A stretch of DNA of 64,000 nucleotides from DASZRZ01 sp963732925 (GCA_963732925.1 CAVTBJ010000011.1:62001-126000); one strand, 5' to 3'. Shown: positions 9,201 to 18,041, numbered from the stretch's first letter. Program-made: numbers and translations. The notes: generated by a model from the sequence alone, not told the origin.

Positions 9201-9851
9201 TTATTGAGGCACAACCTGTGCCAATGCCGGCATGAGTGTACGGGCAAACTCCGTCGCCCGCTGCTGTGCCGATTCGGGGGATTCGTTTTCACCGATGGGG
9301 GTAACGATGCGGATCAGGCTTCCATCGCTGCGATTGAGCTCGATGGCGTCCTTGACCAGGTAAAACTTCGCCCAGTACTCACTGGCCACCGCCCGTCCAT
9401 GGGCCTGGTACCAGTACAGGACAAGCTCCCGGGATTCTCCCTTAGCGACGATGTAGCGATTGACCTCGATGGCACCCGTTTTCAGGGGAAGCGGAATGTG
9501 TTTGCTCTCGACGGGACTCCAACCTGAACCCGGCAGACAATTCTTCGGGGAATGGATGGTCACTCCAACTCGCTGACTGGGGAAGTAGGCGACGAATAAA
9601 TCCACCGAAGCTTCCTCGACGGGGTTGCGATAGAGCCGCTGGAGAAACTCGCCCTTACCCAACACGTCGCGGGTCTCCTGCGGAATGGGGATCTCCAACC
9701 CCTGCCAGCTGGAAAGCTGCATGGGCAGGGTCTCCAGGCCCTGATAGGGCACCATGGTTTCCGGTTGCCGTCGCGCCTGAAGAAACATGGCCACGCCGCC
9801 CAGCAGGACCAGCGCGCTTACCAGACGAGCACGAGCCATAAGGGCTTTCAC
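9201..9851 (-). CDS. epsI: EpsI-family exosortase-associated protein
   Basis: The protein has 216 residues with an N-terminal membrane anchor (residues ~10-26) and an EpsI (DUF3485-type) domain: LSSWQGLEIPIP near the start, VDLFVAYFPSQRVGVTIHSPKNCLPGSGW with the conserved Cys, and ELVLYWYQAHGR. EpsI is found next to or fused with exosortase A and is needed for EPS production in the systems where it was tested. The start ATG overlaps the xrtA stop (ATGA), so the two are translationally coupled. Confidence 0.92.
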   Translation of the reverse strand: MKALMARARLVSALVLLGGVAMFLQARRQPETMVPYQGLETLPMQLSSWQGLEIPIPQETRDVLGKGEFLQRLYRNPVEEASVDLFVAYFPSQRVGVTIHSPKNCLPGSGWSPVESKHIPLPLKTGAIEVNRYIVAKGESRELVLYWYQAHGRAVASEYWAKFYLVKDAIELNRSDGSLIRIVTPIGENESPESAQQRATEFARTLMPALAQVVPQ

Positions 9852-10744
9852 GCCGGCCTCCTGTCAAAAACGTGGAAGGCAGAATGCAAGGCCGCGTGGA
9901 GGAGCATCAGAAGGCCCACGGCGATCATGAAGACGACCCATCCGGAAAATTCGTGGAAAAATCCCAAGGCTTTGTCGGGATTCCAGTATTCCACCAGCAG
10001 CCCGGTGCCGACGATTCGGCACGCGTTCGCTACCACCGCCAGAGGAATGGCTGCCAGCGCCAAAAGGACGCGAATCACGTTGGACCGCTCCATCATGTAG
10101 CCGTAAATCACGGCTACCACTCCCAGGGAAATAAGGGATCGGATGCCGCTGCAGGCTTCGGCTACCTCCAGCGGCATAACCGGGAGCCTGAGGATGTTGC
10201 CTTCCAGCAACACTGGCACGCCGATTGCGCTCAAGGACGTCTTCGCCATCTGCGATGCCAGAAGCTGTAGCGAAAATGTGATCTGATTGAAGATGATCGC
10301 CGGCGGCGGGATCATGAAAAACAGAAATGCCCAGGGAAACAGCACCTTGCGAAAGTAATCCCAGCCCAGAAAATGGATCACCAGTCCGGCCAGCACCAGC
10401 ACCAGTGAGCAGCGGGACAGAAACAGCTCCGCTCCCAGATTTCCGACGATCAGAATCGACAATCCTAGGGCGGTGATCAGCAGTCCCCACCAGGACGGGC
10501 GGACGGGCGTGCGCGCCAGCTCCCGCCGACCTTGCCACAGAAGATATGCGGAAAACAGGGGGACGATGAACCCATGGGAGGCATCGGCGTCCGACCACCA
10601 GTCGCGGACCAGGGCAGCAATAACGTCGTAGTAGCAGAGCGCCAGGAATGCCCCGACCGCCGCCAGTTGCCACCAGGAACCGGGCTTAACCCCACCTTCT
10701 GATGCGGAAGGGGTTTCAACCGATACTTCCAGGGTTGTGCTCAT
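9848..10744 (-). CDS. xrtA: Exosortase A
   Basis: This integral-membrane cysteine transpeptidase, 298 residues with ~8 membrane segments, recognises PEP-CTERM tails. The catalytic triad is visible: Cys198 (VAEACSGIRSL), Arg243 (ANACRIVGTG) and His264 (FFHEFSGW); the N-terminal DADASHGFIVPLFSAYLLW motif is also typical of the family. The frame is open back to 11344, but the extra ~200 residues are noncoding-like; ATG 10744 (MSTTLEV) fits a 26-base leader from a sigma-54-type promoter. No strong Shine-Dalgarno is seen. It is the first gene of the operon xrtA-epsI-prsT. Confidence 0.93.
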   Translation of the reverse strand: MSTTLEVSVETPSASEGGVKPGSWWQLAAVGAFLALCYYDVIAALVRDWWSDADASHGFIVPLFSAYLLWQGRRELARTPVRPSWWGLLITALGLSILIVGNLGAELFLSRCSLVLVLAGLVIHFLGWDYFRKVLFPWAFLFFMIPPPAIIFNQITFSLQLLASQMAKTSLSAIGVPVLLEGNILRLPVMPLEVAEACSGIRSLISLGVVAVIYGYMMERSNVIRVLLALAAIPLAVVANACRIVGTGLLVEYWNPDKALGFFHEFSGWVVFMIAVGLLMLLHAALHSAFHVFDRRPA

Positions 10745-10780
10745 GAGCGAAAGGTCAGCGTAAAAGAACAATATTTGCAT

Positions 10781-10797
10781 TGCAATCCCTATTCCAT
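10781..10797 (-). promoter_or_regulatory. Candidate sigma-54 promoter of xrtA operon
   Basis: The minus strand reads ATGGAATAGGGATTGCA: GG and GC with exactly 10 bases between, and a full TTGCA -12 box; the -24 box is only a partial match (TGG then AA instead of CA). Predicted transcription starts near 10770, 26 bases before the ATG. Confidence 0.45.
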
Positions 10798-10810
10798 GCA
10801 GAGGCAAACC

Positions 10811-11085
10811 AAAGTTTTTCTCTTTGCTGCGAATTCCGCTGACAGTGGAAAATCTGCGGGTTAGACTTTGGCTGAAATTCAAAGCAGGTCTGCTGCAAGG
10901 GGGGATGTCGACGGTTCCTCGGCTCCGATGGGGAAAAGTTTTTCCCTTTCGGGGTTGATTTGAAAGTTTGAATAACAAAGCATTGTAAAATGCTGAAAAG
11001 TATGGAGAATTGCTGTGTGGGCGGCCGCTGGTAAGGTTTCGGCTACGCCATAAGTTGAGTCCGAAGAGAAAAAGTTTTCGCTTTT
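10811..11085. repeat. Three dispersed copies of AAAGTTTTTCNCTTT
   Basis: Copies: 10811 AAAGTTTTTCTCTTT, 10935 AAAGTTTTTCCCTTT and 11071 AAAGTTTTCGCTTTT (one T shorter). They are spaced 124 and 136 bp, between the two divergent sigma-54-type promoters. They could be upstream activator sites. Confidence 0.5.
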
Positions 11086-11174
11086 TTCCAAAATCCCCAT
11101 CTCCCCCAGACTGAGGCCGGAGCATATTTCTCTCTAAGTTACGGCGGATTGTGCGGTTCATTTCCTTGCAGCCA

Positions 11175-11191
11175 TTGGCAATGAGCTTGCA
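11175..11191 (+). promoter_or_regulatory. Sigma-54 promoter of the regulator/eps operon
   Basis: TTGGCAATGAGCTTGCA matches the sigma-54 consensus well: TTGGCA at -24, TTGCA at -12, and exactly 10 bases between GG and GC. The predicted start of transcription is near 11203, ~50 bases before the regulator start codon. Confidence 0.65.
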
Positions 11192-11256
11192 CATCGTAAG
11201 GCAGAGCGTTCGAAAGATTTTCCCAGAAGTGCCAAATTTGAATTCGGGTTGTGGAC

Positions 11257-12240
11257 ATGCAAGGCGAAAGCGCCAAAATGTGGCGAAGTGAGACCGAAGG
11301 CAGTGCAACCGGTGAGGGATTCGTTCCCAGCATAAGTCCTGCAATGCAGGCCCTGGAACGGGTTATTGCCGATATTGCCCCCACAGATGTGCCGGTGCTG
11401 CTGGTGGGAGAGAGGGGTGCGGGCAAGGGGGTAATGGCTCAGTTGGTTCACCGGCTGTCCCTGCGGGAAGCCGCATCCTTTGCCTGTCTTTCGCCGCGCG
11501 CCCTGTTAGGCTGGCAGGGCAACGGAAACTCCGCCCGCACAGCAGAATGGATTGCTCCCTTTTTCGTCAGCGGGACCGTATTTGTAGATGAGGTCGGGGA
11601 GTTGCCGCCGGAGGCCCAGCGCTTGATGCTGGAAGTGCTCTCTGGAACCGAACGGCGGGCTGCGGCGCGGCTGATCTGCTCCAGCCGGATTCATCTGGAG
11701 GACGAAGTTCGTCTGGGCAGGTTCCGGGAAGACCTGTATTACCGCATCAGCGGCATATGCCTGCGTATCCCGCCGCTGCGCCACCGCAAGGAAGACATCC
11801 CGGTGCTGGCGAAATTCTTTCTGGCCAAGTATGCGGCGTTGTTCGGACGGGTCCCGATGCGGCTCGGGCAGGACACCCTGGCGGCCTTAACGCGCCTCTT
11901 GTGGCCGGGCAACGTGGGGGAATTGGAAAACGTTTTGAAATCGGCAGCGGCAGTTCGAGACAGTGATCTGGCGATTACCGCCTTCGGATTCGGCAGGGAA
12001 CTGGCAAGTCCGGCGCCGGCCGAATCCCTCAGCATGTCGCTGAAGCAGGCGGCGCGCGCGGCCTCCCTGCAGGCGGAGCGCGAACTGATTCTCAAAGTCC
12101 TGGCACGCACACGCTGGAATCGCAAGCGGGCCGCGCAGGAACTGCAGATCAGCTACAAGGCGCTGCTTTACAAGCTGAAGCAAACCGGGCTGGATAACCG
12201 CGAACTGACACAAGCAACTGGAGGAGGTACGGATTCGTGA
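11257..12240 (+). CDS. Fis-family AAA+ regulator lacking a receiver domain and the GAFTGA loop
   Basis: The protein is ~327 residues: a short N-terminus, an AAA+ domain and a C-terminal Fis-type helix-turn-helix (KRAAQELQISYKALLYKLKQTGL). Walker A is degenerate (GERGAGKG, residues 51-58); Walker B is TVFVDEVGEL (~107); arginine-finger region FREDLYYRI is at ~157. The stretch that should hold GAFTGA reads SPRALLGWQGNGNSARTAEW and lacks it, and the usual GNVRELEN is GNVGELEN. It resembles sigma-54 activators but probably cannot contact sigma-54 in the normal way. Its GTGA overlap with the Wza-like gene suggests it heads and controls the eps operon. A GTG at 11251 is an alternative start. Confidence 0.85.
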   Translation: MQGESAKMWRSETEGSATGEGFVPSISPAMQALERVIADIAPTDVPVLLVGERGAGKGVMAQLVHRLSLREAASFACLSPRALLGWQGNGNSARTAEWIAPFFVSGTVFVDEVGELPPEAQRLMLEVLSGTERRAAARLICSSRIHLEDEVRLGRFREDLYYRISGICLRIPPLRHRKEDIPVLAKFFLAKYAALFGRVPMRLGQDTLAALTRLLWPGNVGELENVLKSAAAVRDSDLAITAFGFGRELASPAPAESLSMSLKQAARAASLQAERELILKVLARTRWNRKRAAQELQISYKALLYKLKQTGLDNRELTQATGGGTDS

Positions 12241-12881
12241 TTACGGGGAACAGAACTCTGGCAGCTTCCCTGAGCCTGCTGTTTTTGACGGTTGTGCTGC
12301 AGCCGGGCATTGCGGCTGCGCGCGCTGGGGCGCAATCAGGCAGCTCGCCGGCAACGGCGGCCGACAGCCAGTCCATTCCGAAATCGGCTACCATCGACCC
12401 CGACTATGTGATCGGGCTGGGGGATGTGCTGAGCATCAACGTCTGGAAGGAACCGGAAGTGTCCTCCAGTGTTCCCGTGCGGCCGGACGGCAAGATTTCT
12501 CTGCCCCTGGTGAACGACATTCAGGCGGCTGGGCTCACCCCCATGCAGTTGGGAAAGGAGATCCATACCAAGCTGCAGAAATTTATCGATGAGCCGCAGG
12601 TAACCGTGGTGGTCACCGCCGTCAACAGCCGGATGGTGTACCTGGTGGGCGAGGTGGCCCGGGCGGGCTCATTTCCGCTGATACCCAACATGACCGTGCT
12701 GCAGGCGCTTTCGGCGGCAGGGGGGCTCTCCCAATTCGCAGATGCCAAGAACATTTACGTGCTGCGCAACGTTAACAACAAGCCGCGGAGAATTCCTTTC
12801 AACTATAAGGAAGCGCTCAAAGGCGAACATCCGGAACAGAATATCGAGCTCAAGCCGGGAGACACGATTGTCGTTCCTTAG
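12237..12881 (+). CDS. Polysaccharide export protein (Wza/EpsA type, poly_export plus SLBB)
   Basis: This periplasmic/outer-membrane export component has 214 residues with an N-terminal signal peptide (ASLSLLFLTVVLQPGIAAARA), a poly_export domain (DPDYVIGLGDVLSINVWKEPEVS; VRPDGKISLPLVNDI) and one SLBB domain (MVYLVGEVARAGSFPLIPNMTVLQALSAAGGL). It is short compared with Wza (~380), which is normal for XrtA-associated export proteins. The GTG start overlaps the regulator stop (GTGA). It likely forms the periplasmic exit channel with the next-encoded barrel. Confidence 0.9.
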   Translation: MITGNRTLAASLSLLFLTVVLQPGIAAARAGAQSGSSPATAADSQSIPKSATIDPDYVIGLGDVLSINVWKEPEVSSSVPVRPDGKISLPLVNDIQAAGLTPMQLGKEIHTKLQKFIDEPQVTVVVTAVNSRMVYLVGEVARAGSFPLIPNMTVLQALSAAGGLSQFADAKNIYVLRNVNNKPRRIPFNYKEALKGEHPEQNIELKPGDTIVVP

Positions 12882-12890
12882 CCCGTGGGT

Positions 12891-14276
12891 ATGAAGAAAC
12901 CAATCTATTGCGCGTGGACCACGAGCCTGCTGCTTGCCGGTTGCCTGAGCGGCTGGGCACAGAGGACACCTGCGCCCGCGGCGTCCAGCGGTCCGATCTC
13001 TGCCATCGGGGCCAGTGGCGAGGCCTCCCCGACGCCGCAAGAGACCGGAGAGCAGGACATTTCCGACCTGTCCGCTGCCAGCGTCAAGCTGCCTTCAATC
13101 GGCGGGAGGCCCCAGTTGCTCACCTATGGCTTGAGCCTGATGCAGGTGGTCAACACGAATACCCTGCAGGTGAGCGGGAGCAACAGCGTGCAGTCTGGCA
13201 CCTTGATTTCCGGCAACACCACGCTCGACCGGCAGTGGGGACGCAATAGGTTGACATTGGGCTATAACGGCGCAGAGTCGATCTTTGCCGGAGGTGGAGG
13301 CGGCACGCACGTGACGTCCACCCACCAGGTGAACTTCAGCAGCTTCATGACGAAGCAACGCTGGCAGCTGGGGTTGTCGGAACTGGCGTCCTATGCGCCT
13401 CAGTCCAGCTACGGATTGGGTCTCTATGGCGGCTTGGGGTCGGATTTGTTGGGCTTTGGTTCCGGATACCGCTCCGGCTTTTCGCCTAATGAGTCAATTC
13501 TGAATTCCGGAAACCGGATCAACAACAGCGTGATCGCCAATGTGGGTTATCAACTCAGCCCACTCAGCACGCTACAGGTCTCCGGGGAGTATGGAATTTT
13601 GAGGTTTCTGGGCTCCGGCCTGGCAGATAGCTCGCAATACAACTTTGGCTTGGGATTGAGCCGCGTACTGTCACCGCGCAGCAACCTTTCCCTCAATTAC
13701 ACCTTCTTCCGCACCACGTCGTCCGGTTTTGCCGCCGTGCAGACTCATTCTGCCTTGCTGGGATACACGCGGCGGTTTTCCCCGCGGCTCATGCTGCAGG
13801 TTTCCGCCGGCCCCCAGGTACAGGTGCGGGCGCAGGCGCAGGCCAGCCCCGTTCTGTCCAATTCTGTTCAGTGGACGACTTCGAACGATCTGCTCTATCA
13901 ACTGGCCAGAGGCAGTTCCCTGAGCCTGGAATACTCGGCCGGCATTATCGGGGGGGCGGGCATTTACGGCGCTTCTAGAAACCATAATGTATCCGTTGAC
14001 CTGAGCCGGCCCATATTGCGTTTTTGGAATGCCAGTTTCATTGCTGGGTATAGCCAGAACTCTGCGGTGGAATCCAGCTCGAGGACCCGAGCTCAGCATG
14101 GCGGAGTGTTCCTGAGGCGGACCGTGCAAGGTAAGGGCCTGAGTTTCAGCTACCAGTTTTCACACCAGTCTGCGACCGGCGGGTGTTTCGGACTGGCGTG
14201 TTCTGTATTCGGCGGATGGACTCATACGGCGGGTGTGGGACTGGATTGGGTGTTCCGCCCGGTACGGCTGGACTGA
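12891..14276 (+). CDS. Outer-membrane beta-barrel protein of the EPS locus
   Basis: The protein is ~461 residues, with a signal peptide (MKKPIYCAWTTSLLLAGCLSGWAQ) followed by alternating amphipathic strands rich in Gly, Ser, Tyr and Asn (for example TLGYNGAESIFAGGGGG, TLQVSGEYGILRFLGSG, NLSLNYTFFRTTSSGF) and a terminal aromatic strand ending WVFRPVRLD. It resembles the barrel proteins encoded beside XrtA-type EPS genes and probably provides the outer-membrane pore for the polymer. GTG 12885 is an alternative start two codons upstream. It follows the export gene by 9 bp. Confidence 0.75.
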   Translation: MKKPIYCAWTTSLLLAGCLSGWAQRTPAPAASSGPISAIGASGEASPTPQETGEQDISDLSAASVKLPSIGGRPQLLTYGLSLMQVVNTNTLQVSGSNSVQSGTLISGNTTLDRQWGRNRLTLGYNGAESIFAGGGGGTHVTSTHQVNFSSFMTKQRWQLGLSELASYAPQSSYGLGLYGGLGSDLLGFGSGYRSGFSPNESILNSGNRINNSVIANVGYQLSPLSTLQVSGEYGILRFLGSGLADSSQYNFGLGLSRVLSPRSNLSLNYTFFRTTSSGFAAVQTHSALLGYTRRFSPRLMLQVSAGPQVQVRAQAQASPVLSNSVQWTTSNDLLYQLARGSSLSLEYSAGIIGGAGIYGASRNHNVSVDLSRPILRFWNASFIAGYSQNSAVESSSRTRAQHGGVFLRRTVQGKGLSFSYQFSHQSATGGCFGLACSVFGGWTHTAGVGLDWVFRPVRLD

Positions 14277-14330
14277 GGGAGTGTTGGACCTTCGAGAGCA
14301 AGGAACGTAAGTGGTTAAAGGAAGCAGCAG

Positions 14331-15881
14331 ATGATTTTAGGACGCAATCTTGGACCCGAAGACTATGTCGCGATTCTGAAGCGGCGCATGTGGTGGATTA
14401 TTGTCCCTCTGCTGGTCGTCCCCGTGGCCGCATACTTGTACTCGCGGACGATTCCCAATGTTTACACCTCCAAAACGCTTGTCTTGGTGGAGCAGCAGAA
14501 AGTCCCGGGAGACTTTGTGCGTCCGGTCATCACGGGAGGGGTTGCCGAGCGCTTGCGTACCATGCAGGAGGAAATTCTGAGTCGTACCCGCCTGCAACCC
14601 ATCGTGGAGCAGTTTGACTTGTTTAAGGAAGATGCTCCCCACGCCACTATGGAACAGTTGGTGAACCGCATGCAGAAAGCCGTGGAAGTAGGGCTGGTCA
14701 CCAGCGGTGAGCAGCAGCAGCAGCAAATCAGCGGGTTCACCATCAGTTTTTCCTATCGCGATCCGCGCATCGCGCAGGAAGTCTGCAGTCAGATCACCTC
14801 TATGTTTATCGGAGAGAACCTTCGCTCGCGCGAGCGCAGCGCCGAGGGCACCACCAAGTTCCTGGACACGGAACTGCAGGACGCCAAAAAGAGCCTGGAC
14901 GAAAAAGATTCTAAGCTGGCTGCCTTCGAAGCCCGCTATATGGGCCAGTTGCCGGGGCAGGAGCAGAACAATTTCAGCATGCTGCAGAGCCTGAATTCGC
15001 AACTGGAAAGCGCCAACCAAGCCGTATACCGCATTGAGCAGGACAAAGCCTATACGGAGAACATTCTCGACCAGCAGTTGACCGCCTGGAAGCAGTCGCA
15101 GACCGCCAATAATCCTGTGACCCTGGAAGAGCAATTGGCCAACATGCGTGGCCAGTTGCAGAACCTGCAGTCCCGCTATACCGACACCCATCCCGACGTG
15201 ATTCGCGCCAAGCGGGAGATTGCTCTGCTGGAGAAGAAGGTGGCGGACGCCCGCGCGCAGGACAACGCTGGGACCCAGAAACCAGACAGCAACGCCGCCA
15301 GCCAGCAGGAGCCGGCATCCATTCAACAATTGCGCAACCAGGTGCATAACCTGGATGTGAGCCTGACCGAACAGCGCCATCAGCAGGACCGGCTGCAGAA
15401 GCAGATTTCTACCTATCAGTCGCGGGTCCAGTTAAGTCCCGAGGTGAATCAGCAGTGGAAGGAGCTGACGCGCGACTACCAGACTGCGGTGGAGTTCTAT
15501 AACGATCTGCTCAAGAAAAGTCAGCTTTCAGCCATCGGCACCAATCTTGAGAGGGCGCAGCAGGGGGAGCAGTTCTCGGTAATGGATCCGCCCAATCTCC
15601 CCACCACGCCCAGTTCTCCTGACCGGACGAAGTACATCAGTGGGGGCTTCGGCGGAGGATTGATTTTAGGGGTCGGGATCGCCCTGTTGTTCGAGCTCAA
15701 GGACAAGGCGCTGCGCACGGAAGGCGACATTCAGGACCTGCTGCAGCTGCGCACGCTTGCCCTTGTGCCGGACCTGAACCATAACCAACGTAACAAACGG
15801 ACTTGGTCGCTTCGGGCTAAGCTGAGAAGGCGTCCCGGGAAACACAAAGAACACTTAACAGCGACCCGGATTGGAGCGTAG
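14331..15881 (+). CDS. Chain-length determinant protein (Wzz/GNVR, XrtA-locus type)
   Basis: This inner-membrane co-polymerase has 516 residues. Membrane segment 1 is at ~20-40 (MWWIIVPLLVVPVAAYL), followed by a Wzz domain, long coiled coils (~170-400, Gln/Glu/Lys-rich) and membrane segment 2 at ~432-453 (GGFGGGLILGVGIALLF) preceded by the PxxP-like NLPTTPSSPDR. A short cytoplasmic tail mentions no kinase domain; the kinase is encoded separately. It sets polymer length together with the Wzy and BY-kinase. ATG 14331 follows a good Shine-Dalgarno (AAAGGAAG). Confidence 0.9.
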   Translation: MILGRNLGPEDYVAILKRRMWWIIVPLLVVPVAAYLYSRTIPNVYTSKTLVLVEQQKVPGDFVRPVITGGVAERLRTMQEEILSRTRLQPIVEQFDLFKEDAPHATMEQLVNRMQKAVEVGLVTSGEQQQQQISGFTISFSYRDPRIAQEVCSQITSMFIGENLRSRERSAEGTTKFLDTELQDAKKSLDEKDSKLAAFEARYMGQLPGQEQNNFSMLQSLNSQLESANQAVYRIEQDKAYTENILDQQLTAWKQSQTANNPVTLEEQLANMRGQLQNLQSRYTDTHPDVIRAKREIALLEKKVADARAQDNAGTQKPDSNAASQQEPASIQQLRNQVHNLDVSLTEQRHQQDRLQKQISTYQSRVQLSPEVNQQWKELTRDYQTAVEFYNDLLKKSQLSAIGTNLERAQQGEQFSVMDPPNLPTTPSSPDRTKYISGGFGGGLILGVGIALLFELKDKALRTEGDIQDLLQLRTLALVPDLNHNQRNKRTWSLRAKLRRRPGKHKEHLTATRIGA

Positions 15882-15887
15882 CTCTGT

Positions 15888-16832
15888 ATGTACAGGGCCT
15901 TTTTTAAGCTGAGACATAACCCGTTCAACGTCAATCCCGATCCGCGTTTCCTCTATTGCACGCGGGCCACGGTGAAGGCATTGGCCTCCCTGGCGCATGG
16001 CATCTACCGGCGCAAGGGTTTCATTTTGCTTACCGGCGAAGTGGGAACGGGCAAAACCACCATCGTCAACAAGCTGCTGGAGTGGCTGCGCACGCAGAAC
16101 GCCGCTTCGGCATTTGTCTTTCATCCCTCGCTGGAGCCGGTGCAGTTCCTGGACATGATTTTGGCGGACTTCGGAATCCGCTGCGATTCCCCGCTGAAAA
16201 GCCAGAAGATCCTCCATCTCCACAAGTTCCTCCTGGAGAGGCACCGGGCCGGCGGAACCGCCGTGCTGGTGGTGGACGAAGCACAGGATCTCACGCAGGA
16301 AGTGTTGGAAGAGATCCGCTTGCTGACCAATCTGGAAACGTCCACCCACAAGCTCCTGCAGATCCTGCTCTCGGGACAGCCGGAACTGGAAGAGACTTTG
16401 CGACGGCCGGAGATGAGACAGGTGCGTCAGCGGATCACCATTCGCTGCAAGACCTATCCCTTGACGCTGGAGGAGGTCCAGGCCTACATCTCCACCCGCT
16501 TGCGTGTCGCCGGGGCGCCTCCGGAGCCGATTTTCGCTCCCGATGCAGTGCGTGCCGTGCATCGCTATTCGCGGGGAATTCCGCGAGTCATCAACTTTAT
16601 CTGTGAGCACGCGCTGATCGCCGCCTTTGCCGATCAGCAGCGAACCATCCGTAGCGCCACGATCGATTCAATCGCACAAGAAAACGAACTGGACGACCCC
16701 CGCGTCGGGTATCCCCAACCCGTGCCGGATCCGGCGGACGAAAGGTTAACCGCGCTCAGCGAAGCGGAAGCCGCTGCCGCTGAACAGACTCGCGCCCGGG
16801 CGGCGGGCGGAATGACGACGGACCCACGATGA
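15888..16832 (+). CDS. XrtA/PEP-CTERM-associated AAA ATPase (ExeA-like)
   Basis: The protein is 314 residues, with an ExeA/GspA-like N-terminal signature (YRAFFKLRHNPFNVNPDPRFLY), Walker A GEVGTGKTT (~50-58), Walker B VLVVDEAQDL (~127-136), sensor-like LLSGQPELEE and GIPRVINFICEHAL near the C-terminus. ATPases of this kind are a standard member of exosortase-A EPS loci; the exact task is unknown, but membrane-complex assembly is likely. The stop overlaps the next start (ATGA). Confidence 0.9.
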   Translation: MYRAFFKLRHNPFNVNPDPRFLYCTRATVKALASLAHGIYRRKGFILLTGEVGTGKTTIVNKLLEWLRTQNAASAFVFHPSLEPVQFLDMILADFGIRCDSPLKSQKILHLHKFLLERHRAGGTAVLVVDEAQDLTQEVLEEIRLLTNLETSTHKLLQILLSGQPELEETLRRPEMRQVRQRITIRCKTYPLTLEEVQAYISTRLRVAGAPPEPIFAPDAVRAVHRYSRGIPRVINFICEHALIAAFADQQRTIRSATIDSIAQENELDDPRVGYPQPVPDPADERLTALSEAEAAAAEQTRARAAGGMTTDPR

Positions 16833-18037
16833 GTCGGATTCACGATGCCCTTCGGCGGGCGGAAGAAGCGCTGCGCAAGGATGGAAACGGCTCCGGGCCG
16901 GGGCCTGCTGACGCAGACCAGGCTTTGGAGATCCTGGAAGTACTGCGCGTGGCGGAAGAGAGGTCGGAAATCGGGAGCGAAGCAGAGGATATTCCCTCAA
17001 GGCCGCTCGATTTCGACTTTTCCGGCGGAGAGCCCGCCTGGCGGGCAAAACCCTCCGCCATGGCGCCCATCGCCGAGCCGCCACAGGTGATGCGGGGAAA
17101 TTCTACGGATACCGCGAGCTTGCCGGATCAGCTGCTGTCGGCCAGCCGCACCACGGCGGAAAGCGGGGAGGTGATCGAACTGAACCGGCCGCAGCCGGCG
17201 GCAGAGCGTGTGCCCCAGGCGGTGCCCCCGGCACATAATCCGATGCCCACGGCGCGCGTGGAGGCCACTCCTGCACCTGCCCCGGATGCTCCGATCACTT
17301 TCGAAGAGCTTGCCGCGCGCTGCCGGCCCGCGGAATGGAAGCCGGATGCGCAGCGCATGTTGTCGTTCGACCTGCGGGGAACGAATCCCGTGGGACTGGA
17401 GGAGTTTCGAACCCTGCGTTCGCGCCTTTACCAGTTGCGGCAGCGCCAGACGTTGTCGCGTTTGCTGATCACCAGCGCTCTGCCCGGCGAAGGCAAAACA
17501 TTTGTCTCTGCCAATCTGGCGCAGGTGTTCGTTCGCCAGCGTGGCCGCAAGGTGCTCTTGGTGGATTGTGATCTGCGCCTGTCGCGCCTGCACGACGTGC
17601 TGGGCGCGCCTTCCAAACCCGGAATCACGGACTATCTCCGGGGAGAAGCCGATGAGTTCGAAGTGGTGCAGAAAGCCCCGCTGGAAAATCTCTACTTTAT
17701 TCCGGGAGGGCGCCCGATTTCCAACCCGGCGGACCTGCTGGCGGGGAACAGGCTGGCCAGGCTTTTGGACCGCCTGGCTCCCTTGTTCGATTGGGTCATT
17801 GTCGATACGCCGCCCGCGGTTCCCATTGCGGACGCCAGCATGATTGCCAATCTGTGCCACGGCGTTTTGATTGTGATCAGCTCCGGCAAGACGCCTTTCG
17901 ATCTGGCTCAGAAAGCAAGCAAGGAGTTTCGCCAGACCCCGGTACTGGGTACGGTGCTGAATCGCGTGCCGCAGGGCGCGACCTATAGCCGCTACTACTA
18001 CAGTGGGTACGCATCGCAAGACGTAAAGGAAGGGTAA
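16829..18037 (+). CDS. BY-type tyrosine autokinase of the EPS locus (CpsD/CapB-like)
   Basis: The protein is 402 residues: a linker of ~170 residues rich in Pro/Ala, then a P-loop kinase domain with Walker A SALPGEGKT (~216-224), Walker A' VLLVDCDLR (~242-250), Walker B DWVIVDTPP and a C-terminal Tyr cluster (YSRYYYSGY, ~388-396). Bacterial tyrosine kinases of this type phosphorylate their own tail and cycle Wzz oligomers to control polymerisation. The partner activator is the Wzz protein two genes upstream. Confidence 0.92.
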   Translation: MSRIHDALRRAEEALRKDGNGSGPGPADADQALEILEVLRVAEERSEIGSEAEDIPSRPLDFDFSGGEPAWRAKPSAMAPIAEPPQVMRGNSTDTASLPDQLLSASRTTAESGEVIELNRPQPAAERVPQAVPPAHNPMPTARVEATPAPAPDAPITFEELAARCRPAEWKPDAQRMLSFDLRGTNPVGLEEFRTLRSRLYQLRQRQTLSRLLITSALPGEGKTFVSANLAQVFVRQRGRKVLLVDCDLRLSRLHDVLGAPSKPGITDYLRGEADEFEVVQKAPLENLYFIPGGRPISNPADLLAGNRLARLLDRLAPLFDWVIVDTPPAVPIADASMIANLCHGVLIVISSGKTPFDLAQKASKEFRQTPVLGTVLNRVPQGATYSRYYYSGYASQDVKEG

Positions 18038-18041
18038 GAAG

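Larger units (their letters stand above)
10745..11250. promoter_or_regulatory. Divergent intergenic control region between xrtA and the eps operon
   Basis: About 500 bp without a credible gene. It holds two opposed sigma-54-type promoters (10781-10797 minus, 11175-11191 plus) and three copies of an AT-rich motif (10811-10825, 10935-10949, 11071-11085). It is distinctly richer in A/T than the flanking genes. Confidence 0.6.

Noticed and set aside
10745..11344. N-terminal extension of the exosortase frame to 498 residues
   Set aside because: The extra ~200 residues have noncoding composition, overlap the control region and promoter, and are absent from the exosortase family.
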